Positions 1 through 5,999 of a DNA stretch of 7,989 nucleotides are shown here, piece by piece. Source of the DNA: Syntrophaceae bacterium UBA1163 (lineage in GTDB: Bacteria > Desulfobacterota > BSN033 > UBA1163); NCBI GenBank assembly GCA_002311635.1, contig DBZJ01000191.1, positions 1-7,989 on the forward strand, read 5' to 3'. The stretch's first letter is position 1; the number at the start of each line of letters is the position of its first letter. The notes beneath the pieces were generated by a model that ran no database searches, had not been told where the DNA came from, and saw nothing but the letters and a program-made list of their open reading frames with translations. The translations under genes and the position numbers were made by a program.

Positions 1-2
1 GC

Positions 3-74
3 AAAGCGTCCTTTCTGGCATTGGTGGACGGGTTTGAATATGGGATTTATATCTTCAACGAGAAGAAAAACTAG
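3..74 (+). CDS. C-terminal end of an upstream gene, partial
   Basis: The third forward frame is open from the window edge and ends at a TAG at 72-74, giving about 23 residues ending in GIYIFNEKKN. The mix of hydrophobic and acidic residues followed by a charged tail looks like a normal protein end. Frame 1 is also open to 183 but has a Trp- and Arg-rich composition that looks unnatural. The fragment is too short to identify the family. No terminator hairpin is visible between this stop and the next gene. Confidence 0.45.
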   Translation, partial: KASFLALVDGFEYGIYIFNEKKN

Positions 75-197
75 AAATCCACAGACGACAAAGAGGAATG
101 GTTTAATGAAATATGACGTTGAAAAAAACATTTTGCCTCTTGGGCGTTATTCCATTATTCGATTAATCCAGAGTTATCTTTAACTAGACTTTGGGGT

Positions 198-226
198 TTG
201 ACATTCGGCATAAGGCCATGGGGAAT
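198..226 (+). promoter_or_regulatory. Weak sigma-70-like promoter candidate
   Basis: A perfect TTGACA -35 box at 198-203 is followed after 17 bases by GGGAAT at 221-226, which matches only the last half of a -10 box. Transcription would begin very near the ribosome binding site of the 58-residue gene. The -35 is good, the -10 is poor, and nothing else in 75-240 looks better, so this is a low-confidence call. Confidence 0.22.
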
Positions 227-240
227 AGATAGGAGAAATT

Positions 241-417
241 ATGGATCGTACGAAGATAGAAGGAACGATCAAGGAGAAGACCAAGGACGGAAAACTTCCT
301 TGCGCAGTGTGTTTTAAAATCGCAGAGGATTTTGGAATTTCGAAGAAGGAAATGGGGAAGATCCTGAACGAGATGAAGGTCAAAATCGGCCAATGCCAGC
401 TGGGCTGTTTTGAGTGA
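241..417 (+). CDS. 58-residue four-cysteine small protein, possible HTH-like fold
   Basis: This small ORF has a good ribosome binding site (AGGAG around 231-235) and ends 33 bases before cstA, so the two are probably cotranscribed. The product has two cysteine pairs, C21-x2-C24 (LPCAVCF) and C52-x3-C56 (CQLGCF). They flank a predicted helical stretch at about 25-48 (KIAEDFGISKKEMGKILNEM) that reads like a short helix-turn-helix. Small proteins with a conserved Cys-Gln-Leu-Gly ending occur, as far as I recall, in anaerobic bacteria and archaea, but I cannot name a characterised family. Metal binding or thiol-redox sensing coupled to DNA or protein binding is an inference from the cysteines. 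Long antisense frames over this region lack a ribosome binding site and are treated as shadows. Confidence 0.75.
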   Translation: MDRTKIEGTIKEKTKDGKLPCAVCFKIAEDFGISKKEMGKILNEMKVKIGQCQLGCFE

Positions 418-450
418 ATTTCGATTTGGCGACCGCGAGGAGTTCACATT

Positions 451-2136
451 ATGAATTCAGTGGTTGTTCTCATCATAGGCTTTTTCGTTTTTTTCATTGG
501 TTACCGCTACTACGCAAAGTACATTGACGCGAAAATCATCAAATCCGACCCAAAGAGAACCACTCCGGCAAAGATGTATATGGACGGGGTGGAATTCATG
601 CCCACGAGTAAGAACATCCTCTTCGGTTATCAATTCAAATCCATCGCCGGCGCAGCCCCTGTGATCGGGCCTATTCTTGCTATCCAATGGGGATGGCTTC
701 CCGCGTTGCTGTGGCTCTTGCTGGGTGCGTTCTTTATCGGCTGGGTTCATGACTACTCGAGCGCCGTGGTGGCCATGCGAAATGAAGGAGCTTCCTTTGG
801 CGGATTGAGCTACAAATTGATCTCGCCGCGGGCTCGGATCATCCTACTCTGTTTTGTCTATTTCTTTCTGCTTCTCATCGCTGGCGCCTTCGGAGCAGTC
901 GTTGTCAATGCAGCCATCGATCAGAAAAGTTCTCCCGTGGCCTGGCTTTTTTTCACCATCGGTGGAGTTCTTGCCGGGCAGATGATCTATCGCTGGAAGA
1001 AGGATATTATTCTGGCCACTGTTGTCACAGTCGCCATTTCGTTGTTCGGGATATGGCTTGGATCCGTTGCTCCTTCTAACAATATTCTTGGAGAAGGAAT
1101 TGCCAATAGTCGACTTGTTTGGGCGATCGCCGCACTCATTTTCTGTTACTTCGCAGCGGTTTTACCCATCTGGAGGTTTGCCCTTCCCATTAACTATGTC
1201 ACCTCCTACATTGTTTTCTTGGGCCTCTTACTCGGGATCATTGGAGTTTTTGTGCTGCACCCTAATTTCACACTCCCAGCTTATACCAGTTTTGACATCA
1301 AGATTGGGCCTCTTTGGCCCATCATGTTTGTCACCATCGGTTGCGGAGCAGTGTCCGGTTGGCACAGTATTGTTTCGAGTTCGGGAACGGCCAGGCAATT
1401 AGAGTACGAAACAGATGCCCGCCCAGTGGGAGGCGGAGTGATGTTTGTAGAGATGATGCTTGGCGTGTTCGCTCTGGTCATTGCCGGAACGATATACGCT
1501 TCGTCTTCCGAATATACGGCCGCCATTGCCAAAGGGCCTATCGACATCTTTGCATCAGGTGTCGGGAAATTTTTGGGTGCGGTGGGAGTGCCGGATGCCT
1601 TCGGGAGAGCTTATGGTAGCGTTATGCTAATCGTCCTGGCAGTTACCATCCTGCAGCTTGTGATTCGATTCATGAGAGTGGCCACTTCTGAAATGTTGGG
1701 CGATATCAGCCCCATTTTTAAAAATGTCCATATCGGTACCATTATTGCCAGCCTTCTCACGCTGGCCCTGATCTTGACAGGATGGTGGCAATATCTCTGG
1801 ATCCTTTTTGGAGGGGCTAACCAGTTGATGGCGTCGATGGCCCTGATGCTGATGACAGCGTGGTTGATGTCCCAAGGGAAACCGTATGGGTGGACCTTCT
1901 ACCCAATGATTTTTATGTTTTTCACGACCACGACTGCTCTCATCGTCACCTCTTATAGGCTTTTCAAACAGGTTTGTTCAGGGGCGGTTAAAGGAGAGGC
2001 ATTGGTGGGAAACATACTGATGATTTTAGTTGGAATCTTCCTGGTTATTGCCGCGATCATTCTGGCTGTGGAAGGAATCAAGGCGTTTAGCCGATATCGG
2101 GCTTTAAGAACTCAACCTGCCGCAGCCGTGGCTTAG
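451..2136 (+). CDS. cstA: CstA-family carbon starvation protein (membrane transporter)
   Basis: This 561-residue, highly hydrophobic protein has many transmembrane helices from residue 4 to about 542. Family signatures are clear: FGYQFKSIAGAAPVIGP at 58-74, a WVHDYSSAVVAMRNEG loop at 98-113, GCGAVSGWHSIVSSSGTARQ at 297-316, and LWILFGGANQLMASMAL at 449-465. Escherichia coli CstA, about 700 residues, is linked to peptide and pyruvate uptake during carbon starvation; short forms near this length are common elsewhere. Transport of pyruvate or a similar small carbon compound is the best family-based guess, and the substrate is not readable from sequence. The start is supported by GAGGAG at 437-442, eight bases upstream. 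The usual E. coli partner (YbdD/YjiX type) is absent; a different 90-residue protein follows instead. Confidence 0.95.
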   Translation: MNSVVVLIIGFFVFFIGYRYYAKYIDAKIIKSDPKRTTPAKMYMDGVEFMPTSKNILFGYQFKSIAGAAPVIGPILAIQWGWLPALLWLLLGAFFIGWVHDYSSAVVAMRNEGASFGGLSYKLISPRARIILLCFVYFFLLLIAGAFGAVVVNAAIDQKSSPVAWLFFTIGGVLAGQMIYRWKKDIILATVVTVAISLFGIWLGSVAPSNNILGEGIANSRLVWAIAALIFCYFAAVLPIWRFALPINYVTSYIVFLGLLLGIIGVFVLHPNFTLPAYTSFDIKIGPLWPIMFVTIGCGAVSGWHSIVSSSGTARQLEYETDARPVGGGVMFVEMMLGVFALVIAGTIYASSSEYTAAIAKGPIDIFASGVGKFLGAVGVPDAFGRAYGSVMLIVLAVTILQLVIRFMRVATSEMLGDISPIFKNVHIGTIIASLLTLALILTGWWQYLWILFGGANQLMASMALMLMTAWLMSQGKPYGWTFYPMIFMFFTTTTALIVTSYRLFKQVCSGAVKGEALVGNILMILVGIFLVIAAIILAVEGIKAFSRYRALRTQPAAAVA

Positions 2137-2165
2137 GAAGTTTCAGGTTTTGGGTTTCAAGTTTG
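2137..2165. repeat. Short degenerate GTTTCA-type repeat after cstA
   Basis: Directly after the cstA stop is a run of related TTTCAGG, TTTTGGG, TTTCAAG words. It resembles the AT-rich TTTCAA/TTTGACA repeats found in full at 6759-6861. It is probably a decayed copy of a dispersed intergenic repeat and has no evident coding role. Confidence 0.3.
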
Positions 2166-2193
2166 TAATAGCCGGAAAATTGGGAGGATCTGG

Positions 2194-2217
2194 AGCGCCC
2201 GCATTTACTGGGGCGCT
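2194..2217 (+). other. GC-rich hairpin between cstA and the 90-residue gene
   Basis: AGCGCCC at 2194-2200 and GGGCGCT at 2211-2217 form a perfect 7-bp stem with a 10-base loop. No T-run follows, so it is not a standard intrinsic terminator. It ends 13 bases before the AAGGAG of the next gene. It could protect the upstream mRNA end or adjust expression between cstA and the genes after it. Confidence 0.5.
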
Positions 2218-2244
2218 ACAAAATTTCTGGAAGGAGAAAGATTT

Positions 2245-2517
2245 ATGACGGAGGAAGAAAAAAAGAAAAGGGGATTTTTTCAGGCGATCAAGGAGTTCGT
2301 CTATGGGATGGCAGCTCACGACTCGTACCGATTTGCTATGAAGACGAGGGCGAGCATGGAGCACCTCTTCATCCTCATCACCATGGGAGACATGCTGGGT
2401 GTGCCGATTCTACCGCCTTACTATTCATTAAGATTATTGCCTTATGTCGTTCCCCAGATTTCTACATGGAAACGGAGAATGCTAAGGGAAAAAGATTTCA
2501 CGGATGGGCTGGCCTAA
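2245..2517 (+). CDS. 90-residue membrane-associated protein, function unknown
   Basis: The start is set by AAGGAG at 2231-2236, eight bases before the ATG. The product begins with a charged segment (MTEEEKKKRG), then an amphipathic region around 11-38. A hydrophobic stretch at about 39-58 carries a GDMLGVPILPPYYSLRLLP motif rich in Gly and Pro, and the end is basic then acidic (WKRRMLREKDF). One membrane-embedded or peripheral helix is likely. It is not the YbdD/YjiX small partner known beside enteric cstA. I recall similar small proteins beside ArsA-like ATPases in Desulfobacterota but cannot verify this. Its position between a transporter and two ATPases suggests an adaptor role, which is inference only. 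Confidence 0.8.
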   Translation: MTEEEKKKRGFFQAIKEFVYGMAAHDSYRFAMKTRASMEHLFILITMGDMLGVPILPPYYSLRLLPYVVPQISTWKRRMLREKDFTDGLA

Positions 2518-2538
2518 AAATACCCCCTCCCTCCTTGG

Positions 2539-2549
2539 GACACAGTGTC
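2539..2549. promoter_or_regulatory. Small perfect dyad, possible operator
   Basis: GACAC-A-GTGTC is an 11-base perfect palindrome 22 bases after the stop of the 90-residue gene. It is short enough to be chance. No clear promoter boxes lie around it. It is recorded because it sits at the upstream edge of the structured leader candidate. Confidence 0.2.
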
Positions 2550-2576
2550 GTAATGGTGATCGAGGAAAAGTTTTGT

Positions 2577-2761
2577 TGGAGCAGGCAATCAGGTTACTCA
2601 GCTTTAGAATGCGGGTCTTAAATGTTGTCGCGAAATAGACTTAGCAAAAACTTGTTTCTCTTTACGGACTTGGAACCTTGGAGTTAAACGATAAAAGGTT
2701 TCCGCTCTAAAGCTTCGTCACCCGACCGCCTGCTCCATACTTGCATCGGGAGCAGTTTCTT
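2577..2761 (+). ncRNA. Candidate structured leader RNA ahead of the ATPase pair
   Basis: Several complementary segments nest inside each other. The outer helix P1 pairs TGGAGCAGGC (2577-2586) with GCCTGCTCCA (2728-2737), 10 bp perfect. A 4-bp step pairs GGTT (2592-2595) with GACC (2724-2727), including one G-U. P2 pairs AGCTTTAGA (2600-2608) with TCTAAAGCT (2706-2714) and GCGG (2611-2614) with CCGC (2702-2705), with a 2-base bulge. Inside are a weak GTCT/AGAC hairpin (2615-2618 with 2637-2640) and a hairpin AACCTT/AAGGTT (2674-2679 with 2695-2700). The 3' strand of P1 can also pair with GGAGCAG at 2749-2755, so the two forms exclude each other. This layout fits a riboswitch or attenuator-like leader. 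I recognise no known riboswitch core. A small inverted-repeat element is an alternative, but no target duplication is visible. Confidence 0.42.
2730..2761 (+). terminator. Weak terminator-like hairpin competing with leader helix P1
   Basis: CTGCTCC (2730-2736) and GGAGCAG (2749-2755) form a 7-bp stem with a 12-base loop, followed at once by TTTCTT (2756-2761). The T-run is short and interrupted, so termination would be weak or conditional. The left arm is shared with leader helix P1, so formation of one structure blocks the other. Confidence 0.33.
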
Positions 2762-2770
2762 GAGGGAGAG

Positions 2771-2788
2771 GGAAGGAAGAAAGGGGTG
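2771..2788 (+). promoter_or_regulatory. Ribosome binding site that fixes a GTG start
   Basis: GGAAGGA at 2771-2777 lies eight bases before the GTG at 2786. A longer reading from a TTG at 2741 has no ribosome binding site, adds a charged extension not seen in the neighbouring paralogue, and would run through the hairpin above. The GTG start makes the N-termini of the two ATPases line up. Confidence 0.75.
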
Positions 2789-3766
2789 ATTGACATTCCA
2801 TTAGCGGATATATTTGAAAAGTATCCGGATCGGCGGTACATCATGTTCGGCGGAAAGGGAGGTTTGGGAAAGACTACTTTCTCCGCTGCTACGGCCTATT
2901 ATTTGGCCAAAAAAGGGAAAAAGGTTTTGGTTTTCTCTGTTGATCCGCAGGCCTCGTTAACCGATATCTTCGAAAGGGATATCTTTGGCAAGGGGCCGAC
3001 AGAGATCATTCCCAACCTCTATGCACAAGAGATCGATGCAGACCGTCGTGTGAAAGAATATCAGGAAGAGATTAGACAGAAGATCTTCGATATGTATGGA
3101 ATGAATAAGATTCCGGAAGAGATCGAGAGCTATATTCAGGCTGCTGCGGCAGAGCCCGCCATGGAGGAAAGCGCCATTTTTGATGAGGTGGTGGATATTG
3201 TCGTCAAAGGAGGCTACGACTACTACATTTACGATTTGGTGCCATTAGGTCATGCCCTTTACTATTTGAGCATGGCATCCGTCTACGATGCCTGGATTGA
3301 TAAGATCACTGGTCTCCGAGAACAGATGAGGGAATACGATCAGGTGGCGGCTGTGATGCGGCGGGAAAAAGAATTGGATGAGGACGCCATCTTGAAAGAA
3401 CTTCTTTATATCAAAGAGCGCATCCACAAATCCTCAAGCATCCTGACCGATAAGGAAAAGACGGCCTTCTTTTTTGTTTTGACCGCTGAGGAGATGATCA
3501 TTAAGGACACCTTAAAGGCGGCAGAACTTTTTGCTAAATTCGATGTCCCCTTGAGCGGCTATATCATCAACCGGGTCTTGCCTTCTGACTTAAAAGGGAA
3601 AAATATTCCCGAATATTTAAAAAATCGTCTCGCGATGGAGGAACATTACCTGAGGGTGATTGACACCACTTTTGATAAACAGATTTTAGCATCTGTGCCT
3701 GAGATGGAACGAGATGTAACCGGCCTTGCCATGATTGAAAAGATGGCCAAAGCCATGTTTGGATAG
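2786..3766 (+). CDS. ArsA/Get3-like ATPase, copy 1 (Asp-retaining)
   Basis: From the GTG start this is 326 residues, a single ArsA/Get3-type ATPase domain of the SIMIBI class. The deviant Walker A loop GGKGGLGKTT is at 22-31 and includes the extra dimer-signature Lys (K24). Switch I reads SVDPQASL at 51-58, with Asp53 where Get3 has its catalytic Asp. EPAMEESAIF at 123-132 aligns with the P-x-x-E region. Switch II reads DLVPLGHA at 150-157, so Thr and Ala of the canonical DTAPTGH are replaced while Gly-His is kept. There is no cysteine anywhere, which excludes an ArsA-type arsenite site or a Get3-type CxxC zinc site. The central segment at about 164-225 is long, charged and helical. It is followed after 29 bases by its paralogue. 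Arsenical-pump ATPase would be a misleading name. Confidence 0.9.
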   Translation: MIDIPLADIFEKYPDRRYIMFGGKGGLGKTTFSAATAYYLAKKGKKVLVFSVDPQASLTDIFERDIFGKGPTEIIPNLYAQEIDADRRVKEYQEEIRQKIFDMYGMNKIPEEIESYIQAAAAEPAMEESAIFDEVVDIVVKGGYDYYIYDLVPLGHALYYLSMASVYDAWIDKITGLREQMREYDQVAAVMRREKELDEDAILKELLYIKERIHKSSSILTDKEKTAFFFVLTAEEMIIKDTLKAAELFAKFDVPLSGYIINRVLPSDLKGKNIPEYLKNRLAMEEHYLRVIDTTFDKQILASVPEMERDVTGLAMIEKMAKAMFG

Positions 3767-3795
3767 TAGAGGAAGGTGGTGAAGGGTAGGAGACC

Positions 3796-4788
3796 ATGAA
3801 CCGTATCACAATCGATATGGATAAGTTCATGAAGGATCACCCCCGCTTGAAATATGTATTTTTTGGAGGGAAAGGGGGTGTTGGCAAGACGGTCATGGCA
3901 GGGGCAGCAGCTCTGTGGTCCGCCAAGCGAGGAAAGAAGACTTTGTTAGCATCGACCAATCCTGTCCATAGCCTTTCTAACCTATTAGAAAAAGATGTCT
4001 TTGGAAAAGCAGCCGTCGTCTGCGACGAAGAAAAATGCTATGCCTTCGAGATCGATACACGGGATACGATCGAACGGTCCAAACGAGAAATCCGAGAGAA
4101 GATCAACTGGTTTCTCAAATTTGCAGATATCACGACCAAAGCAGAAGATTTCATCGAATCGGCCACTATGAATCCTGCCTTCGAAGAGTCGGCTATGTTT
4201 GAAAATATGGTGGATCTCATGTTCAGGGATGAATATGATTTTTACGTCTTCGATACGGCGCCCACAGCCAATGCGAGACGCCTTCTCGGGATGTCGAAGG
4301 TCTACTCCCTCTGGGTGGAGAAGATGCTGAAGAGCCGAGAGGAGGCCAGATCGCTGAGGGAAATGCTCTCCTTCTCGAAAAAAGAAGAAAAGGACCCCCT
4401 TCTGGATTACCTCTTAAGCTTCAAGGATAGAATGGCCAATGCCAAGGGCCTGTTAACTGACGAAGCCCTGACTGCCTTCTTTTTCGTGACCTTACCTGAG
4501 AGCCTTCCCATTGCTGTCATCACCCGCTTCATCCATTGGTTCGAGGAATTTGGGATTCCTGTCGGTGGTGTGGTGGTCAATGGAGTTATTCAAAAGGATC
4601 AGGTCGGAAAGGACGCTGTGGAGTTCGTCCTCAACCGAATCCAGATGCAAGATGAGCATATGGAAGAGGTTTGGAGGATATTCAAAGACAAGGTGAGGGC
4701 GATTGTTCCTTTGTTCGAAACAGAGGTGAAGGGCGCAAAGATGTTAAATCGAACAATTGAATATCTTTTTAGGCCATCCTCTTTTTAA
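3796..4788 (+). CDS. ArsA/Get3-like ATPase, copy 2 (switch I Asp replaced by Asn)
   Basis: This 330-residue paralogue of the preceding gene starts at an ATG after AGGAG (3788-3792). Walker A is GGKGGVGKT at 24-32. Switch I reads STNPVHSL at 53-60: Asn55 (codon AAT, 3958-3960) replaces the Asp of the canonical STDPAHN. NPAFEESAMF at 126-135 matches EPAMEESAIF of copy 1. Switch II is DTAPTANA at 153-160, keeping DTAPT but losing Gly-His. In yeast Get3 the equivalent Asp-to-Asn change (D57N) allows nucleotide binding but blocks hydrolysis, so this copy may bind ATP without turning it over. Two cysteines, C76 and C81 (CDEEKC), are the only ones and do not match ArsA or Get3 metal sites. A heterodimer with copy 1 is the natural inference. 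Confidence 0.9.
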   Translation: MNRITIDMDKFMKDHPRLKYVFFGGKGGVGKTVMAGAAALWSAKRGKKTLLASTNPVHSLSNLLEKDVFGKAAVVCDEEKCYAFEIDTRDTIERSKREIREKINWFLKFADITTKAEDFIESATMNPAFEESAMFENMVDLMFRDEYDFYVFDTAPTANARRLLGMSKVYSLWVEKMLKSREEARSLREMLSFSKKEEKDPLLDYLLSFKDRMANAKGLLTDEALTAFFFVTLPESLPIAVITRFIHWFEEFGIPVGGVVVNGVIQKDQVGKDAVEFVLNRIQMQDEHMEEVWRIFKDKVRAIVPLFETEVKGAKMLNRTIEYLFRPSSF

Positions 4789-4925
4789 ATACAGACCTGA
4801 ATTAACCCCTTTCGATACTCCAAAGTTAGTGCCTTTTCTTGTCAAAATAGACATTTTTTGTTCGAATCGTGAAATATTGTCATATTTGAAGTGACGTAAG
4901 ATTAAGGCAATGGAAAGTTAATCTG

Positions 4926-4953
4926 TTGAAATTATAGTTCTTTTTGATATAGT
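4926..4953 (+). promoter_or_regulatory. Sigma-70-like promoter candidate
   Basis: TTGAAA at 4926-4931 and TATAGT at 4948-4953 are separated by 16 bases, within an AT-rich gap. It would start a transcript about 75 bases before the next gene. Apart from this box pair, the 4789-5034 gap shows no gene and no clear terminator for the ATPase operon. Confidence 0.45.
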
Positions 4954-5034
4954 TGAATTTGGTATGGAAATTGCTCAGAGTAAACATTCGGTAACTTATT
5001 GTTTTTATTTAATTTTTGAACTGAAGGGGCGAAG

Positions 5035-5790
5035 ATGTTCGGGTTGTTACAACTTTTACTTGCTGTTTTTGCCATTTATAGTGCTCTCGAATTTCCCGAA
5101 GAACTGAAACTTTTCATCCCTCTGGGTTGTCTTGTTGCGATGCTCGTGGTGAGCAGGATTGAAAAAAGAAAGTCTGAGAAGAAAACCGCAAGGAAGAGTT
5201 TTTTGCGATCCGAAATCGACAAGGCAACGAAGAAGGAATCTACAGCGATCAGAGATCAGGATTTTTCTACCATCGAGTCACTGCTCTGGCCGAAAAGTGA
5301 ATTGTTATTGATCGATACCGTTCATTCCATCTTCAAGGATTTGGGGTTCAACGTATCTACTGGGATCCACTACCAATCCGTCGATCGGATTGTGAAAATC
5401 CCTAAGACCCGCATCGCTTTTGGGGTACAGATTCTGATGAGTCAAGGAGAGGTGGAGGGAAACCATCCCAAGATCAACCGGGCGCTGCAGTTTGAGAAAG
5501 AGAAAAAGGAGGATGAGAAGTCGTTGATCATTGCCTGCACCCATATCGGCCTTCCACTTTCTGAGAGGAGCCAGGTGAGTCACATCTCCAAAGAGCTGAG
5601 CCATTTCTTAAGCCGGCACCATATGAGTTTGATTACGACGCATCACCTTTATGATCTCTGGCAAAAGGCAAAAAGAGGAGAAATTGATATTTTGGGTTTC
5701 TTTGAACAAGTCTATTCGCACTCTGATGAGTCCCTTCCATCAAAAGGGAATTCGAATTCTCAATCGCCTTTATTCAGCCTCCCCGCCTAG
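5035..5790 (+). CDS. Membrane-anchored protein with possible degenerate restriction-endonuclease-like domain
   Basis: The 251-residue product has two hydrophobic helices at about 4-19 and 25-40, then a basic, coiled-coil-prone linker (41-75) and a soluble domain at about 85-228. The soluble part has the order of a PD-(D/E)XK-like fold: a helix ending KDLGFNVS, strands SVDRIVKI and RIAFGVQILM, then KSLIIACTHIGLPLSERS, and a final LITTHHLYDLWQKAKRGEID segment. That last pattern (strand, then helix with Leu-x-x-Leu-Trp) is common at the end of such domains. The usual E-x-K pair seems to be replaced by G-V-Q (130-132), so it is probably not a nuclease, if the fold is right. The start is supported by AAGGGG at 5024-5029. 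The tail after 230 is Ser/Asn-rich and likely disordered. The fold call is a pattern impression, not a proven homology. Confidence 0.75.
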   Translation: MFGLLQLLLAVFAIYSALEFPEELKLFIPLGCLVAMLVVSRIEKRKSEKKTARKSFLRSEIDKATKKESTAIRDQDFSTIESLLWPKSELLLIDTVHSIFKDLGFNVSTGIHYQSVDRIVKIPKTRIAFGVQILMSQGEVEGNHPKINRALQFEKEKKEDEKSLIIACTHIGLPLSERSQVSHISKELSHFLSRHHMSLITTHHLYDLWQKAKRGEIDILGFFEQVYSHSDESLPSKGNSNSQSPLFSLPA

Positions 5791-5833
5791 TAAGCCCTCG
5801 GTCCACTCTCTTCCGCATAGAAACTTTATCGTA

Positions 5834-5998
5834 ATAATAAGAACCCGTTCCAAACAAGGTGGAGGGCAACGGTCGGGCGGAAAAGTCTTAGGCCTGCCTG
5901 CGCGAAGTGCTGGCTCCTCCTTCAATGCCGCGATGACGGCACAGTCATACCGGTGGGAAGAACTTTCAGTTTTTTTGTCTCTCCGTTATAATAAGAAC
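5834..5998. repeat. Two 11-base direct repeats flanking a GC-richer segment
   Basis: ATAATAAGAAC occurs at 5834-5844 and again at 5988-5998. Between them is a segment richer in GC than the neighbouring gaps, with small hairpins such as TGCCG/CGGCA (5926-5930 with 5937-5941). CCGTT follows the first copy and precedes the second. This could mark a short insertion with a target duplication, but no terminal inverted repeats are visible. Confidence 0.4.
5987..5992 (+). promoter_or_regulatory. Perfect -10 box just before a start codon
   Basis: TATAAT lies seven bases before the ATG at 6000. A poor -35 (TTTCAG, 5964-5969) is spaced 17 bases upstream. If used, transcription would start at or within a base or two of the ATG and yield a leaderless mRNA, which fits the lack of a ribosome binding site there. 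Confidence 0.45.
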
Positions 5999-5999
5999 A

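Noticed and set aside
184..447. Reverse-strand open frames over the 58-residue gene
   Set aside because: They are antisense to a gene with a good ribosome binding site and a patterned four-Cys product, and they have no recognisable motifs.
2577..2737. Small transposable element (MITE) with 10-bp terminal inverted repeats
   Set aside because: No target-site duplication is visible, and the nested helices plus a competing downstream hairpin fit a leader RNA better. Not excluded.
2741..2785. N-terminal extension of ATPase 1 from a TTG at 2741
   Set aside because: There is no ribosome binding site, the paralogue has no matching extension, and the GTG at 2786 has GGAAGGA at ideal spacing.
2786..4788. 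Arsenic resistance pump operon
   Set aside because: Neither ATPase has ArsA metal-binding cysteines, and no arsB, arsR, arsC or arsD is present in the window.
4795..4835. Terminator after ATPase 2 (CTTT/AAAG pairing)
   Set aside because: The stem is only about four A-T-rich base pairs and has no following T-run.
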